Shown: positions 6,917 to 15,732, counted from the first letter of the stretch. The stretch: DNA of 34,971 nucleotides from an uncultured Oscillospiraceae bacterium (GCA_910578255.1 CAJTQM010000020.1:1-34971), one strand, 5' to 3'. The notes: generated by a model from the letters alone, not told the origin. Made by a program: numbers and translations.

Positions 6917-8545
6917 TTAATACATGCCGCCCATGCCGCCTGCGGGCATTGCCGGCGCAGGATTCTCCTCTTTGATATCCGCCACCAGGCTCTCGGTGGT
7001 CAGGACCATCGCCGCCACGGAAGCCGCGTTCTGCAGCGCGGAGCGGGTCACCTTCACCGGGTCAACAATACCGCTGGGGATCATCTCGCAGTAGGCTTCC
7101 TTCGCCGCGTCATAGCCGTAACCCACCTTACCGGAATTGACGATCTTGTCGATAATCACCGCGCCGTCGAGTCCGGCATTGGTCGCGATTTGGCGTACCG
7201 GCTCTTCAATCGCCTTGCGGACGATCTTCACGCCGGTCTTTTCGTCGCCCTCCATCTTTTCCAAGAGCGCCTCGACCGCCGGAATGGTGTTGATCAGCGC
7301 GGTGCCGCCGCCGGCCACAATGCCTTCCTCAACCGCAGCCTTGGTCGCGGACAGCGCGTCCTCGATCCGCAGCTTTTTGTCCTTCATCTCCACCTCGGTG
7401 GCCGCGCCGACCTTGATGACCGCTACGCCGCCGGACAGCTTCGCCAGACGCTCCTGAAGCTTTTCCTTGTCAAATTCGGAGGTGGTGGTTTCAATCTGCG
7501 CCTTGATCTGATGAATCCGGGCCTTGATCTCGTCGGAAGAGCCGGCGCCGTCCACAATGATGGTGTTTTCCTTTTGCACCTTGACCTGTTTCGCGCGGCC
7601 CAGCTGCTCCATGGTAGCGTCTTTCAATTCCAGGCCCAACTCTTCGCTGATCACTTCGCCGCCGGTGAGAATCGCGATATCCTGCAGCATCTCTTTTCTT
7701 CTGTCGCCAAAGCCGGGGGCCTTCACCGCAACACAGGTAAAGGTGCCGCGCAGCTTGTTGACAATCAGGGTGGACAGAGCCTCGCCCTCAATGTCCTCGG
7801 CGATGATTACCAGCTTTTTGCCCGCCTGAACGATCTGCTCTAACAAGGGCAGAATCTCCTGGATGGCGGAGATCTTTTTATCGGTAATCAAAATGTACGC
7901 GTCGTCGATCACCGCTTCCATTTTGTCGGTATCGGTGACCATATACGGGGTGATATAGCCCCGGTCAAACTGCATGCCCTCTACCACTTCGCTGTAGGTC
8001 TCGGCAGTCTTGGATTCCTCGATGGTGATAACGCCGTCGGCAGTGACCTTTTCCATCGCCTCGCCGATGAGTTTGCCCACCGATTCATCTCCGGCAGAGA
8101 TGGCGGCTACCCGCTCGATATCAGCGGTGCAGGTGATCTTCTGGGAATTGGCGACCATTGCCTCTACTGCCGTGTCAACCGCTTTCTGGATGCCTTTTTT
8201 CACTACCATCGGATTGGCGCCTGCCGCCACATTCTTCATCCCTTCGCGGACCAGAGCCTGGGCCAGCAGAGTGGCAGTAGTGGTGCCGTCGCCTGCGGCG
8301 TCGTTGGTCTTGACCGAAACCTCTTTGACCAGCTGGGCGCCCATATTCTCAAACGCGTCCTCCAACTCGATCTCCTTGGCGATGGTTACGCCGTCGTTGG
8401 TGATCAGCGGAGAGCCGAATTTTTTATCCAGCACCACATTGCGCCCCTTGGGCCCAAGGGTGATTTTTACCGTGTCGGAAAGCTTATCAATACCGGTCTG
8501 AAGCGCTTTTCTGGCTTCCTCGCCATAGATAATTTGTTTTGCCAT
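6917..8545 (-). CDS. groEL: chaperonin GroEL (60 kDa, HSP60)
   Basis: A 542-residue chaperonin subunit, normal family length, that forms the double-ring folding chamber with GroES. Visible features are the ATP-binding segment AGDGTTTAT starting at residue 84, TLGPKGRNVVL near 30, and the Gly-Met-rich tail GGMGGMY. The start at ATG 8545 has an AGGAGG site. It lies 36 nt after groES in one operon, which is controlled by CIRCE/HrcA upstream of groES. It is ordinary in every visible respect. Confidence 0.98.
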   Translation of the reverse strand: MAKQIIYGEEARKALQTGIDKLSDTVKITLGPKGRNVVLDKKFGSPLITNDGVTIAKEIELEDAFENMGAQLVKEVSVKTNDAAGDGTTTATLLAQALVREGMKNVAAGANPMVVKKGIQKAVDTAVEAMVANSQKITCTADIERVAAISAGDESVGKLIGEAMEKVTADGVITIEESKTAETYSEVVEGMQFDRGYITPYMVTDTDKMEAVIDDAYILITDKKISAIQEILPLLEQIVQAGKKLVIIAEDIEGEALSTLIVNKLRGTFTCVAVKAPGFGDRRKEMLQDIAILTGGEVISEELGLELKDATMEQLGRAKQVKVQKENTIIVDGAGSSDEIKARIHQIKAQIETTTSEFDKEKLQERLAKLSGGVAVIKVGAATEVEMKDKKLRIEDALSATKAAVEEGIVAGGGTALINTIPAVEALLEKMEGDEKTGVKIVRKAIEEPVRQIATNAGLDGAVIIDKIVNSGKVGYGYDAAKEAYCEMIPSGIVDPVKVTRSALQNAASVAAMVLTTESLVADIKEENPAPAMPAGGMGGMY

Positions 8546-8581
8546 CGTTGATTCCTCCTAAAATTCGTTTCGCTTAAAGCC

Positions 8582-8866
8582 TTATTCCACAATAGCCAGA
8601 ACGTCGTCCTGACGAAGGATGGTATACTCCTGACCGTCCACCTTTACCTCGGTGCCCGCGTATTTGCTCATGAGCACACGGTCGCCGGCCTTTAGATACA
8701 TCTTGACCTCTTTGCCGTCCACAACGCCGCCGGGGCCCACTGCCACCACTTCTGCAATCTGGGGCTTTTCCTTCGCCGATCCCGCGAGGATAATACCGCT
8801 TTTTGTGGTTTCTTCCGCTTCGACCATCTTGATCACAATCCGGTCGGCCAAAGGTTTGATTGTCAT
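8582..8866 (-). CDS. groES: co-chaperonin GroES
   Basis: A 94-residue lid protein of the GroEL chamber. It begins MTIKPLADRIVIK and contains the mobile-loop region EETTKSGIILAGSAKEKP and the GDRVLMSKYAGTEVK segment. ATG 8866 is preceded by AGGAGG (5-7 nt). The longer frame from 8917 would run into the control region and is not used. It is the first gene of the heat-shock operon. Confidence 0.97.
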   Translation of the reverse strand: MTIKPLADRIVIKMVEAEETTKSGIILAGSAKEKPQIAEVVAVGPGGVVDGKEVKMYLKAGDRVLMSKYAGTEVKVDGQEYTILRQDDVLAIVE

Positions 8867-8905
8867 AAAAATGCCTCCTGTATGATAAAAATCTGTTGAA
8901 CCGAT

Positions 8906-8932
8906 TTGGCACTCCATACTTATGAGTGCTAA
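8906..8932. promoter_or_regulatory. CIRCE operator (HrcA binding site)
   Basis: The inverted repeat TTGGCACTC-N9-GAGTGCTAA matches the CIRCE consensus TTAGCACTC-N9-GAGTGCTAA with one change in the left arm. It lies between the groES promoter and the groES start, the standard position for HrcA repression of groESL. hrcA itself is not in this window. Confidence 0.95.
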
Positions 8933-8937
8933 AACCT

Positions 8938-8965
8938 ATTTTAGCTTTTTTTTAGGAAAAATCAA
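8938..8965 (-). promoter_or_regulatory. groESL promoter (sigma-A type)
   Basis: On the minus strand TTGATT (8965-8960) and TAAAAT (8943-8938) are 16 bp apart. The transcript would begin at the edge of the CIRCE repeat, consistent with HrcA blocking initiation. Confidence 0.8.
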
Positions 8966-9014
8966 GTCTTTCAGCGCAAATTTTCCAAAATTAAAAATTC
9001 CGTAACAATTCGCC

Positions 9015-10133
9015 CTATTCTGCCAGCGCACAGCCGCCCCGATTGACCGAGGCTTCCACCGTTACGCGAAAGTCCACCTTATTTAAAGAGGTAGCGTAGC
9101 TTGTTTGGTGTTCTTTCCAATAGGCAGGCTGCTGCTGGGCCAGAATGTTGGCATAGCCCAGCGCATCGCAGGAAAGTTCGTGAAAAAAACGCTCCAGCGC
9201 ATGAAGGGTTTCCCGCTCCACCAGCCGCTTCTGCTCCTCTTCGTACCGTTCACACCGCTGGGAGAAGGAAAAGCCCTGTGCAAAGGCCATTTCCTCGCTG
9301 ACATTGCTTTGTATCCGGATGAAAACCTCGTAAAAAGGATTCCCGTCCCGGATTTGGGCGGATACCCTTGTGGAAGCGTCCACCACCTCCAGCGTCACGG
9401 CGCCGCCGTTCTCTTCCTCTAAGGTCATCTGCAGCTTTCCCACCTGTCCGCCGGCCCAGAGAATCCCCCTGGTTTCCGATGGCAGAAATCCGCCGACCTT
9501 TTTGCCGTCTCGTAAAACAGCGGCTCCCACAATTCCGATCCCGGGATTTTTTTCCTCTCCGGAAAAGGCCGCCACCGGCAGATAAGAGCCCACCGCCGGG
9601 TTTTTTAAAGAGCCTGTCAGTCCCTGCAGCTGGGTGCGCACCAGTTCAGCGCTGTCCCGATAACCCTCCAGCATCATTTTAGCCGACAGCACCGGCAAAA
9701 TGGTGCTGTCCAAGGGTTCTTTTAATACCTCTTCCGCTTTTGTCTCGGCCAGCAGCACGTCTACCGTCGGACGAAACTGAGGATTCGCGCCAAAATAGTC
9801 AATCGCCGTGCCCACCCCTTCCTGGGCGATTGCCTCCCCCAGAATCAAAAGCTTGGTGTGGCCCAAAAAGATCTCCTGCCCTTGCTGCAGATTGGCCTTT
9901 CGCATCGCCTGGGAAATCGTTTTGCCCTGGGCGCGCAGAATTTTGCCGCCGGCGGTCTCGTCCCCCTCTTCCCCTTCCGGGTCGAAGATTTGCAGCGTGA
10001 GGGTGTATTGTCCGTTTTCCTTGTCCAGTCCGATGGCCTGGACGATGGCCCGTTCGTTTAGCTGGACCGACCGCATACAGCCTGTAAAAAGCATCACCAG
10101 AAGGGCCATTAGCAGGATCTTTTGCTTTTTCAT
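9015..10133 (-). CDS. Ger(x)C family spore germination lipoprotein (GerC subunit)
   Basis: A 372-residue protein with a lipoprotein signal peptide (LLMALLVMLFTGC) and the GerC-family start (SVQLNERAIVQAIGLDKENGQ). The middle contains GKTISQAMRKANLQQGQEIFLGHTKLLILGE, also typical. The C-terminal domain ends with AYWKEHQTSYATSLNKVDF-like residues found near the end of the family. It is the lipoprotein subunit of a nutrient germinant receptor in the spore inner membrane. The start at ATG 10133 overlaps the gerB stop by four bases. The longer frame extending to 10673 is only an overlap with gerB. Which germinant it senses cannot be told from the sequence. Confidence 0.93.
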   Translation of the reverse strand: MKKQKILLMALLVMLFTGCMRSVQLNERAIVQAIGLDKENGQYTLTLQIFDPEGEEGDETAGGKILRAQGKTISQAMRKANLQQGQEIFLGHTKLLILGEAIAQEGVGTAIDYFGANPQFRPTVDVLLAETKAEEVLKEPLDSTILPVLSAKMMLEGYRDSAELVRTQLQGLTGSLKNPAVGSYLPVAAFSGEEKNPGIGIVGAAVLRDGKKVGGFLPSETRGILWAGGQVGKLQMTLEEENGGAVTLEVVDASTRVSAQIRDGNPFYEVFIRIQSNVSEEMAFAQGFSFSQRCERYEEEQKRLVERETLHALERFFHELSCDALGYANILAQQQPAYWKEHQTSYATSLNKVDFRVTVEASVNRGGCALAE

Positions 10134-11203
10134 CGTCCCGCCTCCTTTTTTCCTTTGAAACCCAAAAGCAAAAGCGGCAGCAAAACGGTGAGCAGTAAAA
10201 CCGGTCCGCCGCCGGCAAACAGCCATCCCAGCCCTTCCAGCGCGTTTGGCCACCTGGTAAAGCACCCGGCCAGCAGCGCCGACACTGCCGCACAGATGCT
10301 GACCGCGTATCGGGAAGCCTTTTGCGGAAGCAGCCGCGCCAGCGATTTTCCCCCCACTTCTAAAAACAGCGCCAGCCGGACGAGGGTCATAAACACCCAA
10401 AGGGCGGTATGCAGGCTGTCCAGCCGCTGAAAGATGGACAGCTGCGCAATTTTTGTCACCGCGTAAAAAGGAAAGCGCTGGGTCTGGGCGTAATCGCCCA
10501 GCACCGCTGCGGCAAACAGAATGATCCCATCCAAAACGGCGGCGGATAAAAGGCCCCAGCGCCAGAAAACGCCGCCTTTGTTTTTCCCCACCGCCGGAAG
10601 AAGAAACAAAAGGGCCGCCATTTCCACATTGCCAAGGGTCAGGTGGACAAACAGCCGCAGCTGGCTTTGCCATCCGTCATAGACCGGCGGGCGCAGAAAC
10701 TCCCATTGGGCCTGGGGCCAAAGGCTGACGCACACAAACAAAAGGGAGGCCGCCAGCGCCACAAACACAAAGGCGCCGAAGCGGGCCGTCGGCTCGTATC
10801 CCATCGAGGCCGCATACCCGGCCACCGCGAAGATCAGCAGGATAAACAGCCACGGGGAACTTTGAGGATAGGTGGTGCTGGTCAAAAAATAGGAAAAGGA
10901 ACAGGCGGTCTGCACCAGCACACAGACGGCAAACAGCAAAAAAGCCGCGGGAAAAACAAATCCCAGCTTTCCCCAGCGTTCGCCCGCAATATCCAAAAGG
11001 CCCTTCCCTTTGTGTTTTCGCATTAGCAGACAGGCGGGCAGCAAAAGCAGAAAGCTTGCCAGAATCGAAACGGGCATCCAGATGGCAGCGGTCAGCGCCT
11101 GGGGTCCTTCCGGCTGCGGCTCGGCCAGGAAAAAGTAGGTGATCCGGCTTAAAAACAAAAGCACCGTCAGCTGCCAGGAACTGATTGCAGATTCTCCTTT
11201 CAA
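10130..11203 (-). CDS. GerB-type spore germination permease (amino acid permease family)
   Basis: A 357-residue integral membrane protein with about ten hydrophobic segments, belonging to the endospore germination permease (GerAB/YndE-like) group. It begins MKGESAISSWQLTVLLFLSRITYF at a TTG codon (11203) with AAGGAGG seven bases upstream. In characterised receptors the B subunit binds the germinant. It lies 15 nt after gerA and its stop overlaps gerC (ATGA), so all three are one transcript in the order gerA-gerB-gerC. Confidence 0.92.
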   Translation of the reverse strand: MKGESAISSWQLTVLLFLSRITYFFLAEPQPEGPQALTAAIWMPVSILASFLLLLPACLLMRKHKGKGLLDIAGERWGKLGFVFPAAFLLFAVCVLVQTACSFSYFLTSTTYPQSSPWLFILLIFAVAGYAASMGYEPTARFGAFVFVALAASLLFVCVSLWPQAQWEFLRPPVYDGWQSQLRLFVHLTLGNVEMAALLFLLPAVGKNKGGVFWRWGLLSAAVLDGIILFAAAVLGDYAQTQRFPFYAVTKIAQLSIFQRLDSLHTALWVFMTLVRLALFLEVGGKSLARLLPQKASRYAVSICAAVSALLAGCFTRWPNALEGLGWLFAGGGPVLLLTVLLPLLLLGFKGKKEAGR

Positions 11204-11218
11204 ATTCTCGCCTCCTTA

Positions 11219-12751
11219 TCACGATTCGATTTCCGTGCCGGGCAGGTTTTGGATCTTCAGCTTCTTACAACCCAGCTTTTTCCAGCCTACTCGCAGCAGC
11301 ACATCCCGCATGGCGAACATCTGAAACGGGGATTCGGGCGACATGCTAGGAATTCCATAGGCATTGACCGAGCACAGATTGACAATCATCCAGGCAAGGC
11401 CCAGCGCCATGCCGAAAATCCCCAGTGTTCCGCCGATAAGAATAAACCCAAAGCGCATGATGGTCACTTCCTGGAACAAAGACGGCACCACAAAGGAACT
11501 CAAGGCGGTCAGCGCCACCACCATGACCATCGGCGAACTGATTAAGCCTGCGGTTACCGCCGCGTCGCCGATGACCAGCGCGCCGATAATACCGATGGCA
11601 TGTCCGATGGGCCGGGGCAGCCGAAGGCCCGCCTCCCGCATCAATTCATAAATAAAGTGGATCAGCAAAGCTTCTAACACCAGCGGGAACGGCACGTCCT
11701 GTTCCGCCGCGGTGACATTTAACAAAAGCGCCTCAGGAAAAAGTTCTGGATGAAAGGTCCCCACCGCTACATACAGTCCCGGCAGCAGGATGGTGAAGAA
11801 AAAGGCCAGGTATTTAAGCCATCGTTCAAATACGGCGTAATAGGGCCGGTGGGTATAATCGTCGATGCTCTGAAAATTCTCGTTAAAAAAATATGGGACG
11901 ATTAAGGCAAAGGGGGTGCCGTCCACCAAAATGCCCACTCGGCCCTCGCTTATTTTTGCGCAGAGAGTATCGGGGCGCTGGGTGGTGCCCACGTTGGAAA
12001 AAATCGAGACGATATCCGTATCCAGAAACGGCTGGATATAACCGGATTCCAGAATCATATCGGTGGGAATTTCCCGCAGACGGCGGCGGATATCCCGCAG
12101 CAGTTCCGGCGCGACCATATCGGTTTGATAGATTAAGCACAGGTCGGTTTTGCTTTTAACCCCCGCCTTTAACAGTTCCATCTTCAAATCCGAGGATTTG
12201 ACCCGCCGGCGCACCATAGTCATATTGATGCGAATCGGCTCAGTAAACCCCTCACGGGAGCCGCGGACGTTCTCCTCCGCCGACGGCTCGGATACACTTC
12301 GAAACTGAAAGCCCTGCACGCCGGCCACGATGGCCTGGGGGATTCCGTCGATCATAATGCCCGCGAAGCCGGACATTAAAAACGGGAACAACTCGCCCAA
12401 CGTCTGTACCTGGCTTTGGTCCATTCCCAGTACCGCCCGGTGCAAAATCCAGTCCTGAAGCGCCTGGGGGGTCGGATCCTCCAGCGCCAGATCCCCCAAC
12501 GGCTCCAGGATGATTTCGGTCAGGGTCTGAAGGCTGAACATCCCCTCGAACATCATCAGCTTAACCGGTATTCCACAGACGGTTATCTCCCGTACCATAA
12601 AATCCGCCGTGTCGTGCAGCGCCGCCCGGATGGTCGAAAGATTTTTTGCGGCGTCGGCGGTCAGTCGGACCGATTCGCATTCCGGCGGCTTTGGAGAGAC
12701 GTAAAGCGAACGCTCCTTTTCTTCGATTTTTTTCGCAAACCATTGCGGCAT
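11219..12751 (-). CDS. GerA-type spore germination protein (GerA subunit)
   Basis: A 510-residue protein of the GerA/SpoVAF family. It has a soluble N-terminal half, with the family pattern LTEIILEPL and DLCLIYQTDMVAPELLRDIRRRL, and a C-terminal half with several membrane segments, including PFPLVLEALLIHFIYELMREAG and PRPIGHAIGIIGALVIGDAA. ATG 12751 (MPQWFAKKIEEKE) has a GAAGGGA site. A start at 12775 lacks one, and the open frame up to 13315 is antisense to the DUF421 gene. It is the first gene of the receptor operon and is expected to be made in the forespore. Confidence 0.93.
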   Translation of the reverse strand: MPQWFAKKIEEKERSLYVSPKPPECESVRLTADAAKNLSTIRAALHDTADFMVREITVCGIPVKLMMFEGMFSLQTLTEIILEPLGDLALEDPTPQALQDWILHRAVLGMDQSQVQTLGELFPFLMSGFAGIMIDGIPQAIVAGVQGFQFRSVSEPSAEENVRGSREGFTEPIRINMTMVRRRVKSSDLKMELLKAGVKSKTDLCLIYQTDMVAPELLRDIRRRLREIPTDMILESGYIQPFLDTDIVSIFSNVGTTQRPDTLCAKISEGRVGILVDGTPFALIVPYFFNENFQSIDDYTHRPYYAVFERWLKYLAFFFTILLPGLYVAVGTFHPELFPEALLLNVTAAEQDVPFPLVLEALLIHFIYELMREAGLRLPRPIGHAIGIIGALVIGDAAVTAGLISSPMVMVVALTALSSFVVPSLFQEVTIMRFGFILIGGTLGIFGMALGLAWMIVNLCSVNAYGIPSMSPESPFQMFAMRDVLLRVGWKKLGCKKLKIQNLPGTEIES

Positions 12752-12824
12752 TTCGATCCCTTCTTTCCCTGACATTGTTGCCGGATTTGGGGAAAAACAT
12801 GCGCGGTCCGCCGCCAAAAAGCAA

Positions 12825-12854
12825 TGTATAAGGGGAAAAAAGCCGCGTATACTA
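12825..12854 (+). promoter_or_regulatory. sigma-G-like promoter of the DUF421 gene
   Basis: TGTATA (12825-12830) and TATACTA (12848-12854) are separated by 17 bp. This resembles the forespore sigma-G pattern (GHATR, 17-18 bp, CATNNTA) better than sigma-A. The sequence is partly symmetrical, and an equivalent but weaker pair can be read on the minus strand toward gerA. Confidence 0.5.
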
Positions 12855-12887
12855 CAAAAACAAAATGAAAGAGGAGGCCTACAATCT

Positions 12888-13571
12888 ATGGCAGTAAATT
12901 TTCTGCGCACGATAATCCTGTACATAGTGATTGTCGTAGCGGTACGGATTATGGGAAAACGGCAGATTGGGGAACTTTCCCCTACCGAGTTGGTAATCAC
13001 CATATTGATTTCCAACATCGCCACCCTGCCCATCGAGGACACCAACATCCCCCTGACTGCCGGGCTTGTTTCCATTTTTACGCTGGTAGCCTGCGAGGTG
13101 CTGGTATCCGGCGTTCTGCTTAAAAGCCCCAAAATGCGAAAGATTATTTCCGGCTCTCCCCGGGTGCTGATCCGGGACGGGGTGATCGACCAAAAGCAGA
13201 TGTCGGCTTTGCGCCTTTCCATCGACGATCTGACCGCGCAGCTGCGGGGACAGGGCTGCTTTGACGTAAGCCAGGTGGCGTTTGCCGTGGTGGAAACCAC
13301 CGGAAAACTGAACATTTTTCAAAAATTCGGCTCCCAGCAAACGACCAACCAGAATCTGCATGTCAAGGAACCCAAAAACGCCGACGCGCCGCCGGTGGTA
13401 GTGGTTGCCGACGGCCATGTCAGCGAATCGGCCCTTGCCTTCTGTCAAAAAGACCAGGGGTGGCTGGGCAATTTACTGCTGGAAAAGCAGTGTCCGCTGG
13501 AGGAGGTCTTTTTATTGACCTGCGACCGCAGCGGAAACTATAAGCTGGTCAAAAAGGAGGCGGCGGAATGA
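12888..13571 (+). CDS. DUF421 (YetF-like) membrane protein
   Basis: A 227-residue protein with two or three N-terminal membrane helices (FLRTIILYIVIVVAVRIMGKRQ; ELVITILISNIATLPIED) and a soluble DUF421 domain containing RVLIRDGVIDQKQM. MGKRQIGELSPTELVI is the family hallmark. The start at ATG 12888 has GAGGAGG. Its stop overlaps the next gene (ATGA). DUF421 proteins occur widely in spore formers and some, such as 2Duf of Bacillus, affect spore inner-membrane properties. The divergent gerABC operon and the sigma-G-like promoter fit a spore role, but that is inference. Confidence 0.88.
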   Translation: MAVNFLRTIILYIVIVVAVRIMGKRQIGELSPTELVITILISNIATLPIEDTNIPLTAGLVSIFTLVACEVLVSGVLLKSPKMRKIISGSPRVLIRDGVIDQKQMSALRLSIDDLTAQLRGQGCFDVSQVAFAVVETTGKLNIFQKFGSQQTTNQNLHVKEPKNADAPPVVVVADGHVSESALAFCQKDQGWLGNLLLEKQCPLEEVFLLTCDRSGNYKLVKKEAAE

Positions 13572-13948
13572 AGCGTGTGATTCTTTGTGCCGTCATTTTG
13601 TTGGTAATTGTACTTTTATGCGTCGCAAGCCTTACCACCGTCTCCCGCTACCAACATGTTTTTGCCCAGGAAATTCACGACCTGGAGCAGGCGGTCTACC
13701 AAAAAACCTTTGAACAGCTTTCCGTTCAGGCGGCGCAGATGAGCCGGGAATGGATGGAGGCAGAACATGTGCTGATCCGCTTTATCCGCCACACCCATCT
13801 CGACGAAATCACCAGCGCCATGGCCCGGCTGGAAATGCTGGCAAAGTACGGCGACCTTTCGGAATTTTCCGCCGAATTAAGCCGGATCAAAACCCTGCTG
13901 CACCATGTTTACGACTCGGAACTTCCTTTTCTGCAGAATATTTTCTAG
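13568..13948 (+). CDS. DUF4363-like small membrane protein
   Basis: A 126-residue protein with one N-terminal membrane helix (VILCAVILLVIVLLCVASL) and a helical extracytoplasmic part rich in charged residues. The segment VQAAQMSREWMEAEHVLIRFIRHTHLDE and the ending LKTLL/LHHVYDSE-like pattern match the DUF4363 family, commonly found next to DUF421 genes in Clostridia. Translation starts at an ATG overlapping the upstream stop, so the two proteins are probably made together and may interact. Its function is unknown. Confidence 0.8.
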   Translation: MKRVILCAVILLVIVLLCVASLTTVSRYQHVFAQEIHDLEQAVYQKTFEQLSVQAAQMSREWMEAEHVLIRFIRHTHLDEITSAMARLEMLAKYGDLSEFSAELSRIKTLLHHVYDSELPFLQNIF

Positions 13949-13965
13949 CAGCCGGGCCGGACGCC

Positions 13966-14796
13966 TCATCCTTTCTCATCGTCATTGTTAAACTGAATCG
14001 GCTGCACCTTTTCGGTCAGCTTTTCAAAACGGTACCCCTGAGTCGTCAGCTGATCGATAACCGGTCCCACCGCCTGAGCGGTGGAAACCCTCATGGTGTC
14101 GTCATGGCAGAGGATGATCACCTTGTCTTTGCCCTGGGCGCCGCCTACGATATTGTGGATTAAAGTATCCACGTCGGTCATATAGGATTTATCATCGCCG
14201 GATACCAGGTTCCAGTCGTAATAAATATAGCCCCGGCGCCGCATCTCAATCCGGATGGCCTTTTGGACCGAAGGTTTTGCAAAGCTGTTTTTTACACTGC
14301 CGCCGGGAAAGCGGAAAATTCTGGGTTCTACGCCGGTGGCGTTTAAGATTTTTTCCCGGATCTTGTGGAAATCGGCCAGGTAGTTTTCTACACTTTTATA
14401 GATGTCGCCGTATTCATGGGAATAGGTATGCATTCCGATGCTGTGTCCTTCATCGACAATGCGTTTTAGGATTGCATCGGAATCTACACCGGGCGACTCC
14501 TGGCCGGTGACAAAAAAAGTAGCCTTGACTCCTTTTTCCTTGAGGGTATCCAAAATAGCGACGGTATTTTTAGAGGGACCGTCGTCAAAGGTATAGTAGA
14601 CCACCTTTCCCTCCTCTTTTTCGAAAGCGTTGGGCACGTCTACGTACATATCCGGATACAGATCCGAATATGCCGGTCCCGCCACAAATTTAGACGACAG
14701 GAACCACTGTCCCGCGGCCCACAGCCCGGCGCAGCAGGCAATGATGGCCGCCGCTGCAAAAAGCTTGTTTTTACTGCATTTTAATAAACAGAACAT
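13966..14796 (-). CDS. polysaccharide deacetylase family protein (membrane-anchored)
   Basis: A 276-residue protein with an N-terminal membrane anchor (LFAAAAIIACCAGLWAAG) and a carbohydrate esterase family 4 (NodB) domain. Catalytic motifs are visible: YYTFDDGPS (motif 1, general base Asp), MHTYSHEY (motif 2, metal-binding His-x3-His), and FRFPGGS (motif 3). It would remove acetyl groups from cell-wall or spore-cortex N-acetylglucosamine or muramic acid outside the membrane. The start at ATG 14796 has only a weak GGTGG site. It converges with the DUF4363 gene. A role in the spore cortex, as for PdaA, is possible from context but unproven. Confidence 0.88.
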   Translation of the reverse strand: MFCLLKCSKNKLFAAAAIIACCAGLWAAGQWFLSSKFVAGPAYSDLYPDMYVDVPNAFEKEEGKVVYYTFDDGPSKNTVAILDTLKEKGVKATFFVTGQESPGVDSDAILKRIVDEGHSIGMHTYSHEYGDIYKSVENYLADFHKIREKILNATGVEPRIFRFPGGSVKNSFAKPSVQKAIRIEMRRRGYIYYDWNLVSGDDKSYMTDVDTLIHNIVGGAQGKDKVIILCHDDTMRVSTAQAVGPVIDQLTTQGYRFEKLTEKVQPIQFNNDDEKG

Positions 14797-14871
14797 ATAT
14801 CCACCAACCTTCTGTTTTTAATGTATTTGCCCCTTTTGTCCACTTATGTACAAAATAGCCGGCAAAGTACA

Positions 14872-14907
14872 AAAAAGCAGGCGGCAAATTCGCCGCCTGT
14901 TTTTTTC
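14872..14907. terminator. terminator after the XRE/bactofilin-like gene
   Basis: AGGCGGC and GCCGCCT pair around AAATTC, flanked by A6 and T7 tracts, giving an efficient terminator that is symmetric in both directions. On the minus strand it lies just after the stop at 14938. Confidence 0.9.
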
Positions 14908-14937
14908 GTGCAGCCTCTTTTCTTAATAAAGAACGGC

Positions 14938-15693
14938 CTACTGATTGTCAGAAGAATCTTCCTCCGGCTGCCCTTCTGGGCTTTCGTTCATCATCTGGGT
15001 ACTGGGCGCTTTGATCTTCCCTTTGGCCCAGCCGACCCTGACCTGGCTGCCGGCGGTGATTTTATCCATCGCGTTTCCCCCAACGGTGACATCCTTGCCG
15101 GCGTTTACCTTGCCGCCCACATCCCGCCCGATCTGGAAGTCTTTTCCGGCGTGCACATTGCCCGAAACGCCTCCATGGACCGTCACGTCCTTGCCGGCGG
15201 TGACATGGCCCGCCTTCACGTCCCCCAGAATCATCACGTCTCTGCCGGCACTGGTGTGACCTTCCACATTCTTTTCGCAGGCTAAGTTGACCGCGCAGTG
15301 GACATTCTGGGCAGGTCCGTTGTAATGAAACATCATGTTCCGTTGCTCTTCCCCGATGAAAAAACGGCGTAGGCGGTGCCCTTGATAGACCACCACGTGA
15401 AAATCGTCATTGTCCGGCCAGGGGAGATTTTTTACAATGCCGATGGGCGGCGGGTCCAAAGGCTCCTCGGCCCGGGATTCGATTCCGAACAGCTGGTCGA
15501 TGGTCGTGCCAAAAATCCGGGCGATTTGGGGCAGCAATCCGATGTCCGGACAGGATCGCTTGGATTCCCATTTGCTGATGGCCTGGGGGCTGATGCCCAG
15601 CTGATCGGCAAGCTGTTCCTGGGTGATGTCCGCCTCTTTCCGCATCCGGCTGATGGTCTCGCACAAAAAATCGTAACAGGTATGTTCTTCCAT
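14938..15693 (-). CDS. XRE regulator fused to a bactofilin-like repeat domain
   Basis: A 251-residue protein. Residues 9-70 are an XRE helix-turn-helix (ISRMRKEADITQEQLADQLG, ISPQAISKWESKRSCPD). After a linker (71-140), residues 145-220 contain short beta-helix-type repeats: AGRDV (149), AGKDV (166), AGKDF (182), AGKDV (198), AGSQV (214), spaced 16-17 residues. They resemble bactofilin/polymer-forming domains. The acidic tail (EGQPEEDSSDNQ) is probably disordered. ATG 15693 has AGGAGG eight bases upstream; the frame extending to 15828 is rejected. A sigma-A promoter lies upstream. The protein may be a DNA-binding regulator that oligomerises through its tail. The target is unknown. Confidence 0.85.
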   Translation of the reverse strand: MEEHTCYDFLCETISRMRKEADITQEQLADQLGISPQAISKWESKRSCPDIGLLPQIARIFGTTIDQLFGIESRAEEPLDPPPIGIVKNLPWPDNDDFHVVVYQGHRLRRFFIGEEQRNMMFHYNGPAQNVHCAVNLACEKNVEGHTSAGRDVMILGDVKAGHVTAGKDVTVHGGVSGNVHAGKDFQIGRDVGGKVNAGKDVTVGGNAMDKITAGSQVRVGWAKGKIKAPSTQMMNESPEGQPEEDSSDNQ

Positions 15694-15732
15694 AAGGGAA
15701 ACCTCCTTTATTTGTGTTGCCGCGACACCTAT

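Noticed and set aside
6671..7843. 390-residue open frame on the plus strand opposite groEL
   Set aside because: It is antisense to a fully conserved groEL, has no ribosome site and its composition (His/Arg/Gly/Leu rich) is that of a reverse-strand shadow in GC-rich DNA.
8906..8932. Unusual heat-shock operator because of the GG in the left arm
   Set aside because: A single change from the CIRCE consensus is common and the spacing is exactly nine bases, so it is an ordinary CIRCE element.
12752..13315. N-terminal extension of the gerA reading frame
   Set aside because: The extension is antisense to the DUF421 gene. ATG 12751 has a ribosome site and gives normal family length.
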